From positions 1 through 7,232 of the forward strand of contig CALFEZ010000037.1 of assembly GCA_937957895.1 (NCBI GenBank): a DNA stretch of 7,232 nt. The letters run 5' to 3'. Origin of the DNA: an uncultured Erysipelotrichaceae bacterium (GTDB taxonomy: Bacteria; Bacillota_I; Bacilli_A; Erysipelotrichales; Erysipelotrichaceae). Positions 1 through 5,360 of the stretch are shown in pieces. Made by a program: the position numbers and the translations under genes. Each line of letters starts with the position of its first letter. Positions within the stretch are counted from its first letter, which is position 1. The notes beneath the pieces were generated by a model. That model did not search any database, was not told where the DNA came from, and saw nothing but the letters and a program-made list of their open reading frames with translations.

Positions 1-451
1 GAAATTGATTAAGCCATTCCGGCTTATTACGATTGTCTCGTTCATCAAATTCAAATCCGGGAGCATACGCTACTTCCCAATAATACCCATCAAGATCCGC
101 AAAGTATCCATGATAGCCACCCCAAAAAGCATCTTGGAGCTCTTTGACGATCTTTGCTCCTGCATTTCTTGCAAGCTCCATCACTTGGTCGACTTCCTTT
201 TTGGACTTGGCGTTGTATGCCAAAGTGATCCCACCAAATCCGGTGCCGATGGTTGGTGGTTCTTTCTCATCGATGTCCTGAGCCAATAGTTTCAGTGGAT
301 AAAGTTCCAGTTTTGTTCCATTGTTGTTGAAGAAAACAACCGATGGATCTTCGTCTGTTTCATCGGTCAACAATCCCAATCCATCTCGATAAAAACGCAA
401 TGCCTTCAACATATCCCGAACACCCAGACAAATAATGTTGATCCTGTTCAT
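1..451 (-). CDS. VOC-family protein (glyoxalase/bleomycin-resistance fold), 3' end cut off by window edge
   Basis: 150 codons are visible, from ATG at 451 to the left window edge, with no stop reached. An AAAGGAG Shine-Dalgarno sequence about 7 bases upstream fixes the start. The protein has the two-module pattern of small VOC proteins. Module one contains VRDMLKALRFYRDGLGL (residues 11-27) and the strand TKLELYP (46-52). Module two contains GFGGITLAYN (71-80), an amphipathic helix near 84-98, and FWGGYHGYFADLDGYYWEVAY (split here as 109-118 and 119-129). Glu49 and Glu126 sit where metal-ligand glutamates occur in metal-dependent members. The usual His/Gln ligand near the N-terminus and the His at the start of module two are not evident, so this may be a binding or resistance-type member rather than a true glyoxalase I. 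The fold assignment is firm; the substrate is unknown. The gene has its own likely promoter and may be expressed separately from the upstream acetyltransferase gene. Confidence 0.9.
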   Translation of the reverse strand, partial: MNRINIICLGVRDMLKALRFYRDGLGLLTDETDEDPSVVFFNNNGTKLELYPLKLLAQDIDEKEPPTIGTGFGGITLAYNAKSKKEVDQVMELARNAGAKIVKELQDAFWGGYHGYFADLDGYYWEVAYAPGFEFDERDNRNKPEWLNQF

Positions 452-505
452 TTGTGTTCTCCTTTGATCATGTTGGATGATAGTCGTTCATACCTTCTTG
501 TTTTC

Positions 506-534
506 ATTATAAAGGGGATCGCCACACTCAGCAA
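506..534 (-). promoter_or_regulatory. Sigma-A-type promoter for the VOC gene
   Basis: Read on the minus strand, a -35 element TTGCTG (534-529; only TTG matches well) is followed by a 17-base spacer and a perfect -10 element TATAAT (511-506). This predicts a transcript start near 499 and a leader of about 48 bases before the ATG at 451. The spacer 452-548 contains nothing else gene-like, and I found no convincing terminator for the upstream gene in it. Confidence 0.6.
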
Positions 535-548
535 CGCCCCCTATCCGT

Positions 549-962
549 TCATTTGCTTCTTGATGGATGCACGTGATTGCGTTTGATCATGCCCAGAGTT
601 GGTTTCATGCCCACTTTTTCATAGAAAGCTTGCAGTTCTTTATCACAACACAGATCGATCATGTAGAAATCACTCAGATCTGCCAACATCCTGATAACCA
701 ACTCCGAACCGATTTTCTGATGCTGATACTTTGGCAATACTTCCAAAAGCGGGATATAGCAGCTTAATACACCGTCACTGATGGCATTGATAAAACCAAC
801 GATTTCTCCTTTTGATTCATCCACTGCCACAAGTGCCCGATAACTCTTTTCAAGGATCTCTCTGTGTTTTTTCTTTGAAGGTGGATCGATCCACCCTTGA
901 AAAAAACCATCAGCGATCTCTACCTTTTCTAACTGCTTTGAGTAAACATGATATGTGATCAT
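549..962 (-). CDS. GNAT-family N-acetyltransferase
   Basis: 137 residues if translation starts at ATG 962. The likely role is transfer of an acetyl group from acetyl-CoA to an amine on an unknown substrate in the cytoplasm. The central strand-helix core is clear: EIVGFINAISDGVLSCYIP (residues 53-71), then LLEVLPKYQHQKIGSELVI (72-90). The latter is GNAT motif A, with a degenerate acetyl-CoA pyrophosphate loop Q82-K-I-G85-S-E87 in place of the usual Q/RxxGxG/A. A C-terminal LQAFYEKVGM (110-119) is the usual motif B region. Two earlier in-frame ATGs exist (989 and 971), but the GAAAGGA ribosome site directly abuts or overlaps them and is correctly placed only for 962. That start lies 1 base after the stop of the upstream methyltransferase, so the two are almost certainly translationally coupled. 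Confidence 0.88.
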   Translation of the reverse strand: MITYHVYSKQLEKVEIADGFFQGWIDPPSKKKHREILEKSYRALVAVDESKGEIVGFINAISDGVLSCYIPLLEVLPKYQHQKIGSELVIRMLADLSDFYMIDLCCDKELQAFYEKVGMKPTLGMIKRNHVHPSRSK

Positions 963-963
963 A

Positions 964-1812
964 CTAGCCATCCTTTCGTTTGATGGCAACGATGGCCATC
1001 GTGTCAGAAGTGTCTTTATATGCTGTTCCCTTTACATCAGCATACACTTCAATGACCTCCAATCCATGTTCCAACAGTTCGGATTTGATCGAATCGACCG
1101 AGAAATGTTTTAGCCAGTTGTAGATGTTGATGATCTTGTTTTTTTGGATGATCGTGTACTTATCAAGAGATACCATTGACTGATCATACTTAAATGTGCT
1201 TTCAAAGATAAAATATGGATCAGCACTCCAAAAACCACCATCAGAAAGATGATCAAACGAAGTCGATTCGGTCAGTCCATGATAATGTGCTTTGGTATGT
1301 ACGTCCAAAAGCAGTGCTCCTTCTTGCTTAAGACTCGAACTGATGATATGCAGTAACGAAGATCGCTGCTGATCACTCAGTGCGCAATAATCACAGTAGA
1401 TCATCGTCGCCAGATCGAATGTTTTGTCTGTTCGATATGTCAAATAATCGATACACTGATACTCGATATCCAATCCAAGATCTTTTGCTGTCTTTTGAGC
1501 ATGGTCGATCGAACGCTTGGAAAAATCCAACCCACGCACAGCACAACCAAGTTGAGCAAATCGAGTGGTGTAAAGTCCGGGTCCACAACCAAAATCGATG
1601 ACTGATTTCCCTGATTTCAAATCAAACCTCTCTTTTATGAACACCAATGATTGATCCATAAAATCAGCATTTCTTGAAGCATGATCATGGTTCGGATCCA
1701 AATGACACTCTAGCATCTTTTGTGAAACATGTGGGTCATTCCACAGTTCTTTTGAGGTGTAAGAGCAATAAATGTTCGGTTTTTTGATGATTTGTTCCAG
1801 TTGTTCGTACAT
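964..1812 (-). CDS. Class I SAM-dependent methyltransferase
   Basis: 282 residues from ATG 1812 to a TAG stop. It probably transfers a methyl group from S-adenosylmethionine to an unidentified small molecule or macromolecule. Residues 20-50 (KELWNDPHVSQKMLECHLDP and a following HASRN) resemble the N-terminal cap of a common Bacillota methyltransferase family. Motif I is VIDFGCGPGLYTTRFA (71-86), the complete glycine-rich SAM loop. D96 in RGLDFS is the expected acidic residue binding the SAM ribose. TFDLATMIYCDYCAL (131-145) matches motif IV/post-motif II, and EGALLLDVHT (164-173) the following strand. There is no DPPY-type motif, so it is not an adenine-DNA methylase. The ribosome site upstream is weak (only ACGAG or GAGA). 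The 108-base spacer before it carries a TTATATAA palindrome that could be a -10 element. The GNAT gene follows after 1 base, suggesting joint function or at least joint expression. Confidence 0.9.
   Translation of the reverse strand: MYEQLEQIIKKPNIYCSYTSKELWNDPHVSQKMLECHLDPNHDHASRNADFMDQSLVFIKERFDLKSGKSVIDFGCGPGLYTTRFAQLGCAVRGLDFSKRSIDHAQKTAKDLGLDIEYQCIDYLTYRTDKTFDLATMIYCDYCALSDQQRSSLLHIISSSLKQEGALLLDVHTKAHYHGLTESTSFDHLSDGGFWSADPYFIFESTFKYDQSMVSLDKYTIIQKNKIINIYNWLKHFSVDSIKSELLEHGLEVIEVYADVKGTAYKDTSDTMAIVAIKRKDG
971..977 (-). promoter_or_regulatory. Ribosome binding site that sets the GNAT start
   Basis: GAAAGGA on the minus strand lies inside the 3' end of the upstream methyltransferase gene, 8 bases before ATG 962. 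It touches ATG 971, which makes that start unlikely. Confidence 0.7.
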
Positions 1813-1920
1813 GATGTCTCGTTTCTATGTTCTTATATAAGTTGATCCACAACCAACATATGATCCGCTCACTTTCTGTTTGAAGATCAATAGTTTTTGT
1901 ATCTCCCTCTTTTGACTGAC

Positions 1921-2367
1921 TCAACGTGATCTGTGTGACTTCTTCTTATCGATCAAAGTCTGCATATCACAGCCCAAACACAATCCAACATGGCAACACA
2001 TCAGATCATCGCATGTGGGACAACGCCAGATACGCTGTTGATGCTCTAAAAAACGATCCATGCCATGACATTGGATATATCGAAGATTTTCGATCATGCT
2101 CATGTTGTACTTGGTCTTGTAGCGTTTGTCCAATGCTTTTAATCGTTTGCATGGAAATTGGTTGCACTCATAACAAAATCGCACTTTTCCATCTTTGAGC
2201 AATGCACAATGATGTCCCATAAAAAGACAGTTTTTACCTCTGGGAATACACCCCGGGCAGTATGTTTTATGAAATCCCTGTTTGTTCAAATCACGCTGCA
2301 TAAATTGGTATGCAACGCATAGTCGACAATCCATTCCGCATGGTGCGATGAGATTTTCTTTCATCAT
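1921..2367 (-). CDS. Cysteine-rich DUF3795 protein
   Basis: 148 residues, ending in TGA. It belongs to a family of unknown function (DUF3795) recognisable by the N-terminal CGxDCxxC (C10, C14, C17), the middle FCYECNQFPCKRLK (64-77) and the adjoining LDKRYKTKYNMSMIENL (79-95). By hand I count 17 cysteines: 10, 14, 17, 37, 40, 47, 54, 65, 68, 73, 100, 116, 119, 124, 125, 130 and 133. Many are in CxxC or CxGC pairs, including a C-terminal CPTC...CC...CLGC knuckle. This implies zinc or another metal bound structurally or functionally; which metal cannot be told. No signal peptide or membrane segment is present. The start is ATG 2367 (ATG 2364 is also possible), with AGGA 9 bases upstream. It follows the upstream methyltransferase gene by 45 bases and is probably co-transcribed with it. 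Confidence 0.85.
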   Translation of the reverse strand: MMKENLIAPCGMDCRLCVAYQFMQRDLNKQGFHKTYCPGCIPRGKNCLFMGHHCALLKDGKVRFCYECNQFPCKRLKALDKRYKTKYNMSMIENLRYIQCHGMDRFLEHQQRIWRCPTCDDLMCCHVGLCLGCDMQTLIDKKKSHRSR

Positions 2368-2412
2368 CGATACTCATCCTGTATCTCAATTTTGAACTTC
2401 ATGATCTTACAG

Positions 2413-3213
2413 TTATTTTTTGACTGCTTTCAAGCTGAAAACCAACGGTAGCTTACCCTCTAGTTCAGGGTAATAACACAATCCATTTTCATCTCTTGCA
2501 CTTCCGCCCATACCATCCACACATCTGTCATACTCCTTGATGTAAGTGATGTACAACCCATTAGAAGCAAGTCCGTTGATGATGGTACTCATTTGGTGCC
2601 CCCAATAATAGTTTTCTGCATCTTTGGGTGACGAGGCATACCCTCCGATCGTCATTTCTTTGTCTGCTGTCATTTGAAAATACGGATATCTTGGATTTAG
2701 TATCCCTTTGGATAGATCTTCTTCATCAAAGATCATCATAAATGGATGACCATCATGCAAATAGAAAAAACCATCGCTCTTTAAAAATGATGAGATGACT
2801 TTGCCCCACTGATTCAAATCCGGTATCCACCCGATCACACCATCGGTCGTCAAGACGATGTCATATTCTCCTTGATGGACATCCGAGAGCTTTAAAACAT
2901 CTGATTCGATGAAGTTTACATTGGTCATTTGAAAGTCTTCTGCCAGTTTCTTTGCATAGAATATGTTTTCTTCGACCAAGTCGACTCCTGTAACATATGC
3001 GCCTTTTCTGGCCAACAAAATCGAGTCAGCTCCTGTATTGCACTGAAGATGCAATATCCGCTTTCCACTTATGTCCCCAAGCTCTGCTTCGACCATGGGG
3101 TTGAGTTCGAAATCATCTTTTGCAAGACATGCTTTATAAGTTTCATAATGATCTTTTGAAAGTTTGCTCCAAGCCATTTTGTTTGCTTGTATCTTGTCTT
3201 CGTATTTTTCCAT
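2413..3213 (-). CDS. Class I SAM-dependent methyltransferase with LQCNTG-type SAM loop
   Basis: 266 residues from ATG 3213 to TAA, with AGGAAAGAG upstream as ribosome site. The Rossmann-fold core starts at GKRILHLQCNTGADSILLAR (residues 50-69). LQCNTG replaces the usual DxGxGxG of motif I, as in a known sub-branch of bacterial class I methyltransferases. D78 in VTGVDLVEENI is the SAM ribose ligand. A SAM-adenine loop follows in NFIESDVLKL, then EYDIVLTTDGVIGWIPDLNQW as motif IV. A later HDGHPF segment and the C-terminal strand PLVFSLKAVKK fit the fold. The substrate is unknown. It is not closely similar to the other methyltransferase in this window and does not look like a recent duplicate. 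A candidate promoter with palindromes lies upstream, and the DUF3795 gene follows closely. Confidence 0.9.
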   Translation of the reverse strand: MEKYEDKIQANKMAWSKLSKDHYETYKACLAKDDFELNPMVEAELGDISGKRILHLQCNTGADSILLARKGAYVTGVDLVEENIFYAKKLAEDFQMTNVNFIESDVLKLSDVHQGEYDIVLTTDGVIGWIPDLNQWGKVISSFLKSDGFFYLHDGHPFMMIFDEEDLSKGILNPRYPYFQMTADKEMTIGGYASSPKDAENYYWGHQMSTIINGLASNGLYITYIKEYDRCVDGMGGSARDENGLCYYPELEGKLPLVFSLKAVKK

Positions 3214-3284
3214 GGATGTCTCTTTCCTGTTTCAGTCATTTTCAAACATAAGTATCGACCGCTATTTGTATACATTTCATTTTA

Positions 3285-3332
3285 ACTATACCTTATCTGA
3301 TCAGATGATGGTAGGTCAAATCAGACTCTGAT
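3285..3332 (-). promoter_or_regulatory. Candidate promoter and palindromic operator region of the 2413-3213 methyltransferase gene
   Basis: Within the 251-base spacer 3214-3464 there are two perfect dyads built from the same half-site: ATCTGATCAGAT (3295-3306) and ATCAGA-C-TCTGAT (3320-3332). On the minus strand TTGACC (3319-3314) lies between them as a possible -35. TAAGGT (3295-3290, 18-base spacing) or the better TATAGT (3290-3285) could be the -10. Dyads overlapping a promoter are the usual layout of a repressor site, but the exact promoter is not certain. The rest of the spacer holds a weak hairpin at 3358-3379 and small palindromes near 3430-3450, and I see no gene in it. Confidence 0.4.
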
Positions 3333-3464
3333 GATCTCACCTGAGGATTTATAAAAAAAGTGTGATTGATTTGTCACTTAGACATATCAGCACACATTAA
3401 TCCAAAAACTCGTGGCATCAGCAATGAAACATGTACCATGACTTATAAGTTTAGACTTTATTGA

Positions 3465-4124
3465 TCACTCTGGTTTCCTTTTAGGGGTTCTTAGCACGAT
3501 CAACAATACAATGCTAAACACGATCCCCATCACGGCATAGATGATCCCCCGAACCATCCAATGGTATAATACACTGTATCCATTCCATCCTGATAGCATC
3601 AAAACATACATGGACACGATAAGTGAGTAAAATGGAAGAATCAGCCATGTGTTTATCACATAAAACCATCTTCTAGTTTTGATGATGTCTGTCTTTGGTT
3701 TCGGATAAACCAGGATCTCAAAACCGATCAATGCCAGGATCTGGACGATGGACCCCAGTAAAAACATGTAATCATGGTTCAGGAAAAAGTTTTCCGCAAC
3801 CAGGGAAACAAGCAGCCCTATGGCACTTACTCCGGTCATCATGACCACGACTGTAGTCGGAGCTAAGTTGTTCCATTTGCTTGACTTTCCTTTATCATAC
3901 GATTCTGTTGTCTCTGATGTGGGATCTGTCCATTGCTCCTTTAATAGATAATCGGTTGACACCTTAAACAGATCACTGATCAAAACGATTTTATCGGTCT
4001 CAGGAATGGACTCTCCCAATTCCCATTTTGATATCGCCTGTCTTGATACCGAAAGCTTTTCAGCAAGCTGTTCTTGGGATAGTTGATGGGCTTTTCGCAG
4101 TTGTTGTATTTTTTCTCCAATCAT
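3465..4124 (-). CDS. XRE-family transcriptional regulator with four-helix membrane domain
   Basis: 219 residues from ATG 4124 to TGA. A perfect AAGGAGG ribosome site ends 9 bases upstream of this ATG, so the longer frame beginning at TTG 4190 is rejected. Residues 3-62 are a Cro/C1-type helix-turn-helix, with QLSQEQLAEKLSVSRQAISK (14-33) carrying the two helices and WELGESIPETDKIVLISDLF next to it. A hydrophilic linker (64-86) leads to four hydrophobic segments at about 91-111, 119-140, 155-178 and 191-212, with a basic tail RTPKRKPE. The protein is therefore probably anchored in the cytoplasmic membrane with its DNA-binding head inside. Such XRE-membrane fusions are known in Bacillota, mostly without known ligands. 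Palindromes directly upstream suggest autoregulation. It has its own transcription unit: a strong terminator isolates it from the AraC/GyrI unit. Confidence 0.9.
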   Translation of the reverse strand: MIGEKIQQLRKAHQLSQEQLAEKLSVSRQAISKWELGESIPETDKIVLISDLFKVSTDYLLKEQWTDPTSETTESYDKGKSSKWNNLAPTTVVVMMTGVSAIGLLVSLVAENFFLNHDYMFLLGSIVQILALIGFEILVYPKPKTDIIKTRRWFYVINTWLILPFYSLIVSMYVLMLSGWNGYSVLYHWMVRGIIYAVMGIVFSIVLLIVLRTPKRKPE

Positions 4125-4133
4125 TGAAACGAT

Positions 4134-4140
4134 CCTCCTT
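4134..4140 (-). promoter_or_regulatory. Strong ribosome binding site that sets the XRE regulator start
   Basis: AAGGAGG on the minus strand, 9 bases before ATG 4124. It lies inside the longer open frame that starts at 4190 and makes the internal ATG the natural start, exactly where XRE proteins begin (MIGEKIQQLR). Confidence 0.85.
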
Positions 4141-4158
4141 AGGGATACCATCAGAATA

Positions 4159-4224
4159 AGTGTATTGGTAGTTGCATACCACCACAACAACCTCTCATTT
4201 ACGCAACCATTGGTTGCATTGCAA
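4159..4224 (-). promoter_or_regulatory. Candidate promoter and operator region of the XRE regulator
   Basis: Two possible promoters can be read on the minus strand, each with a dyad in its spacer. The first is TTGCAA (4224-4219), 17 bases, TAAATG (4201-4196); its spacer holds the perfect 15-base palindrome GCAACCA-T-TGGTTGC (4203-4217). The second is TTGTGG (4187-4182), 17 bases, TACACT (4164-4159); its spacer holds TGGTA-GTTGCA-TACCA (4166-4181). The plus-strand word GTTGCAT occurs at both 4171-4177 and 4213-4219, 42 bases or about four helical turns apart. This looks like a two-site operator, most simply for the XRE protein itself. The -10 and -35 matches are only partial, so the exact transcript start is uncertain. 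Confidence 0.45.
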
Positions 4225-4256
4225 ACAACGAGTTAGTTGAATGATCCTATTCTATC

Positions 4257-4297
4257 AAAAAAAAAAAAAGAAAAAGCAGAAATCAGATGATTTCTGC
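4257..4297 (-). terminator. Strong intrinsic terminator after the AraC/GyrI genes
   Basis: On the minus strand a perfect 9-base-pair stem, GCAGAAATC/GATTTCTGC (4297-4289 with 4284-4276), closes a 4-base loop. It is followed at once by five T, one C and thirteen T (4275-4257). This is a textbook rho-independent terminator, 71 bases past the stop of the gene ending at 4368. The T-tract lies just upstream of the XRE promoter region and separates the two units. Confidence 0.92.
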
Positions 4298-4306
4298 ATC
4301 TTGAAT

Positions 4307-4336
4307 GCAAATGATCTTATTGAGGTTATCATTTGC
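4307..4336 (-). other. Second 3' UTR stem-loop before the terminator
   Basis: GCAAATGAT (4307-4315) and ATCATTTGC (4328-4336) form a perfect 9-base-pair stem with a 12-base loop. It lacks a T-tract of its own. A short helix GCAT (4296-4299) with ATGC (4305-4308) shares bases with this stem and with the terminator stem, so the structures could compete. It may protect the transcript 3' end, but a role is not shown. Confidence 0.55.
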
Positions 4337-4367
4337 TCATGAATGAATGAAGCGTTTTTGAAAATGA

Positions 4368-4856
4368 CTAGATGATCGAGATATGGATCTCAGTGAGTTC
4401 TTTTTGGGAGTCGATCACTTCAAAATCCGAATGGTCGGATAGTTCATACCCCGAGTTGACAAGCCAAACACCATCGATGTAGTCATAGACCGACCCTTCT
4501 AAAGGTTCACCATTGAGTGTTGCTTTTTGATGATCATATAGAAAGATGGCATATTTCCCTGCTGGGATCATTTTAATGACCATGTCTTGAGGGATTGTAT
4601 CGATGCTGGATGCTTCAACACCATAGTAGTAGATGTAGTTGATCGCTTCATCTTCTTTGGATATGTCCGAAGGATCATAGTCGTATGCTGCAAAATAGAT
4701 GTGATCATCCACGCGATTTTTGATCATATGCACAACCTGCATAAACTCGTGTCTTATTTTGGGGATGAGTCCTTGAGTGACGTTGTCACTCTGATTGATC
4801 TTTCGGGCGATACCCACGATTTGCATTTTGTCTTTGTAGATGATTTCCGGATTCAT
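4368..4856 (-). CDS. GyrI-like effector-binding domain protein (separate C-terminal half of an AraC regulator)
   Basis: 162 residues from ATG 4856 to a TAG stop. The sequence matches the GyrI-like small-molecule-binding domain found alone or at the C-terminus of AraC and MerR regulators. The opening MNPEIIYKDKMQIVGIARKI (1-20) is the typical first strand. Near 50-82 is HIYFAAYDYDPS followed by an acidic stretch and YIYYYGVEASS. IPAGKYAIFLYDH (97-109) is the second internal repeat, followed by VYDYIDGVWLVNSGYEL, and the end ELTEIHISI is the usual final strand. There is no DNA-binding segment in this open frame. It sits directly after the AraC helix-turn-helix gene in the same frame, with only the TAA stop between them. 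Likely job: sense a small hydrophobic or cationic ligand for that DNA-binding partner. Whether it acts as a separate subunit or is half of a gene broken by a stop codon is open. Confidence 0.85.
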   Translation of the reverse strand: MNPEIIYKDKMQIVGIARKINQSDNVTQGLIPKIRHEFMQVVHMIKNRVDDHIYFAAYDYDPSDISKEDEAINYIYYYGVEASSIDTIPQDMVIKMIPAGKYAIFLYDHQKATLNGEPLEGSVYDYIDGVWLVNSGYELSDHSDFEVIDSQKELTEIHISII

Positions 4857-5243
4857 TTATACCCACCTGCTTTCATGTTTTTGGGAAAGTAAATGAACTC
4901 TTTCGTACATGCTCGGTTGTTTGCTTCCTTTTCGAATCTGACTGGGAGACATCCCATACACCGACTTGAATGTCCTGCTGAATACTTCATGCGACTCAAA
5001 CCCATGATCCAAAGCAATCGAGATGATGCTCTTTCGGGTCGTACATATTTCATACATGGCTTCACTCAATTTACGCTTTCGAACATACTCGTTGACTGAA
5101 CATCCCACAAAGGCATTGAAAACACGGTAAAAATGTGGGATCGAATATCCTGCTGCCTTTGAGATCTCACTGATTTGTAAGTGATTTGTGAGATTATCTT
5201 CGATGTGATCGATTGCTTTTTGTAAGTTTTCAAAATAACTCAA
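4857..5243 (-). CDS. AraC-family DNA-binding protein (helix-turn-helix half only)
   Basis: 128 residues from TTG 5243 to TAA. Two helix-turn-helix motifs are visible: QISEISKAAGYSIPHFYRVF (23-42), then SIISIALDHGFESHEVFSRTF (72-92) with the family signature end YGMSPSQIRK (96-105). No ATG is available: an in-frame stop lies a few codons upstream, and AAAGG is about 9 bases before the TTG, so TTG is the start. The protein is essentially a bare DNA-binding domain followed by a short linker (106-128). The next gene begins with ATG immediately after this TAA, in the same frame, and supplies a GyrI-like sensor. The two plus the stop codon make 291 codons, about the usual length of one-piece AraC-GyrI regulators. 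This looks like a split regulator or a recent nonsense mutation at the linker. Confidence 0.88.
   Translation of the reverse strand: MSYFENLQKAIDHIEDNLTNHLQISEISKAAGYSIPHFYRVFNAFVGCSVNEYVRKRKLSEAMYEICTTRKSIISIALDHGFESHEVFSRTFKSVYGMSPSQIRKGSKQPSMYERVHLLSQKHESRWV
4863..4868 (-). promoter_or_regulatory. Ribosome binding site for the GyrI-like gene inside the AraC gene
   Basis: AGGTGG on the minus strand lies 6 bases before ATG 4856. It doubles as the Arg-Trp codons just before the AraC-half stop (SRWV-stop). One mismatch from AGGAGG with good spacing makes reinitiation at TAA/ATG plausible. Confidence 0.55.
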
Positions 5244-5278
5244 GATCGTTTTCCTTTACTTTCTGACCCAATGATAAA

Positions 5279-5341
5279 ACACAAGAAGAAGTAATTCTTG
5301 ATGATTTTTATCATGATTTGATGGATGATCTGATCTTGTGT
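5279..5341 (-). other. Nested inverted repeats across the AraC promoter and leader
   Basis: ACACAAGA (5279-5286) and TCTTGTGT (5334-5341) form an 8-base perfect inverted repeat enclosing the region from the -35 to the early leader. Inside are CAAGAA (5282-5287) with TTCTTG (5295-5300), and ATGAT-TTTT-ATCAT (5301-5314). They could be regulator binding arms or leader RNA structure. There is no strong T-tract after any of them, so I do not call a terminator. Confidence 0.4.
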
Positions 5342-5344
5342 CAA
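5316..5344 (-). promoter_or_regulatory. Promoter of the AraC/GyrI unit
   Basis: On the minus strand a perfect TTGACA (5344-5339), a 17-base spacer and TCAAAT (5321-5316; 4 of 6 match TATAAT). This predicts a transcript start near 5309 and a leader of about 65 bases before TTG 5243. Confidence 0.6.
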
Positions 5345-5360
5345 ATCTTAAGTCAATATT

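Noticed and set aside
5..289. Plus-strand open frames, for example 5-289, 567-767, 1926-2198, 4587-4892 and 6263-6538
   Set aside because: All lie opposite well-supported minus-strand genes, have no family-like sequence and no good ribosome site, so they are shadows.
512..541. GGGG/CCCC pairing in the spacer after the GNAT gene as a terminator
   Set aside because: Only four G-C pairs align without mismatches, and the stretch overlaps the promoter of the VOC gene.
1832..1841. CTTATATAAG palindrome as the -10 of a promoter for the 964-1812 methyltransferase
   Set aside because: No acceptable -35 at 16-18 bases was found. It may simply be AT-rich spacer.
1813..1923. TGA read as Trp (Mycoplasma code), which would extend the DUF3795 protein by about 33 residues
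   Set aside because: TGG encodes Trp throughout, no gene has an internal TGA, and the extension is not family-like.
1736..1924. 62-codon minus-strand frame spanning the 1813-1920 spacer
   Set aside because: It overlaps the methyltransferase start in another frame, and its protein looks random.
964..3213. Either SAM methyltransferase as the GATC-methylating (Dam-like) enzyme
   Set aside because: Neither has a DPPY/NPPY catalytic motif or a target-recognition region. Both look like small-molecule-type methyltransferases.
3353..3379. Possible terminator after the XRE gene: AAGTG/CACTT stem followed by seven T on the minus strand
   Set aside because: The stem is only 5 bp with a 12-base loop and lies about 86 bases past the stop. 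It is too weak to call.
4125..4190. N-terminal extension of the XRE regulator from TTG 4190
   Set aside because: The 22 extra residues are not family-like. They cover the promoter dyads and the AAGGAGG site, which fits ATG 4124.
549..4190. Integron-like gene cassette array (many small unrelated genes, one direction)
   Set aside because: There are no attC-like sites between genes. Some neighbours are 1 base apart, and several have their own promoters or terminator.
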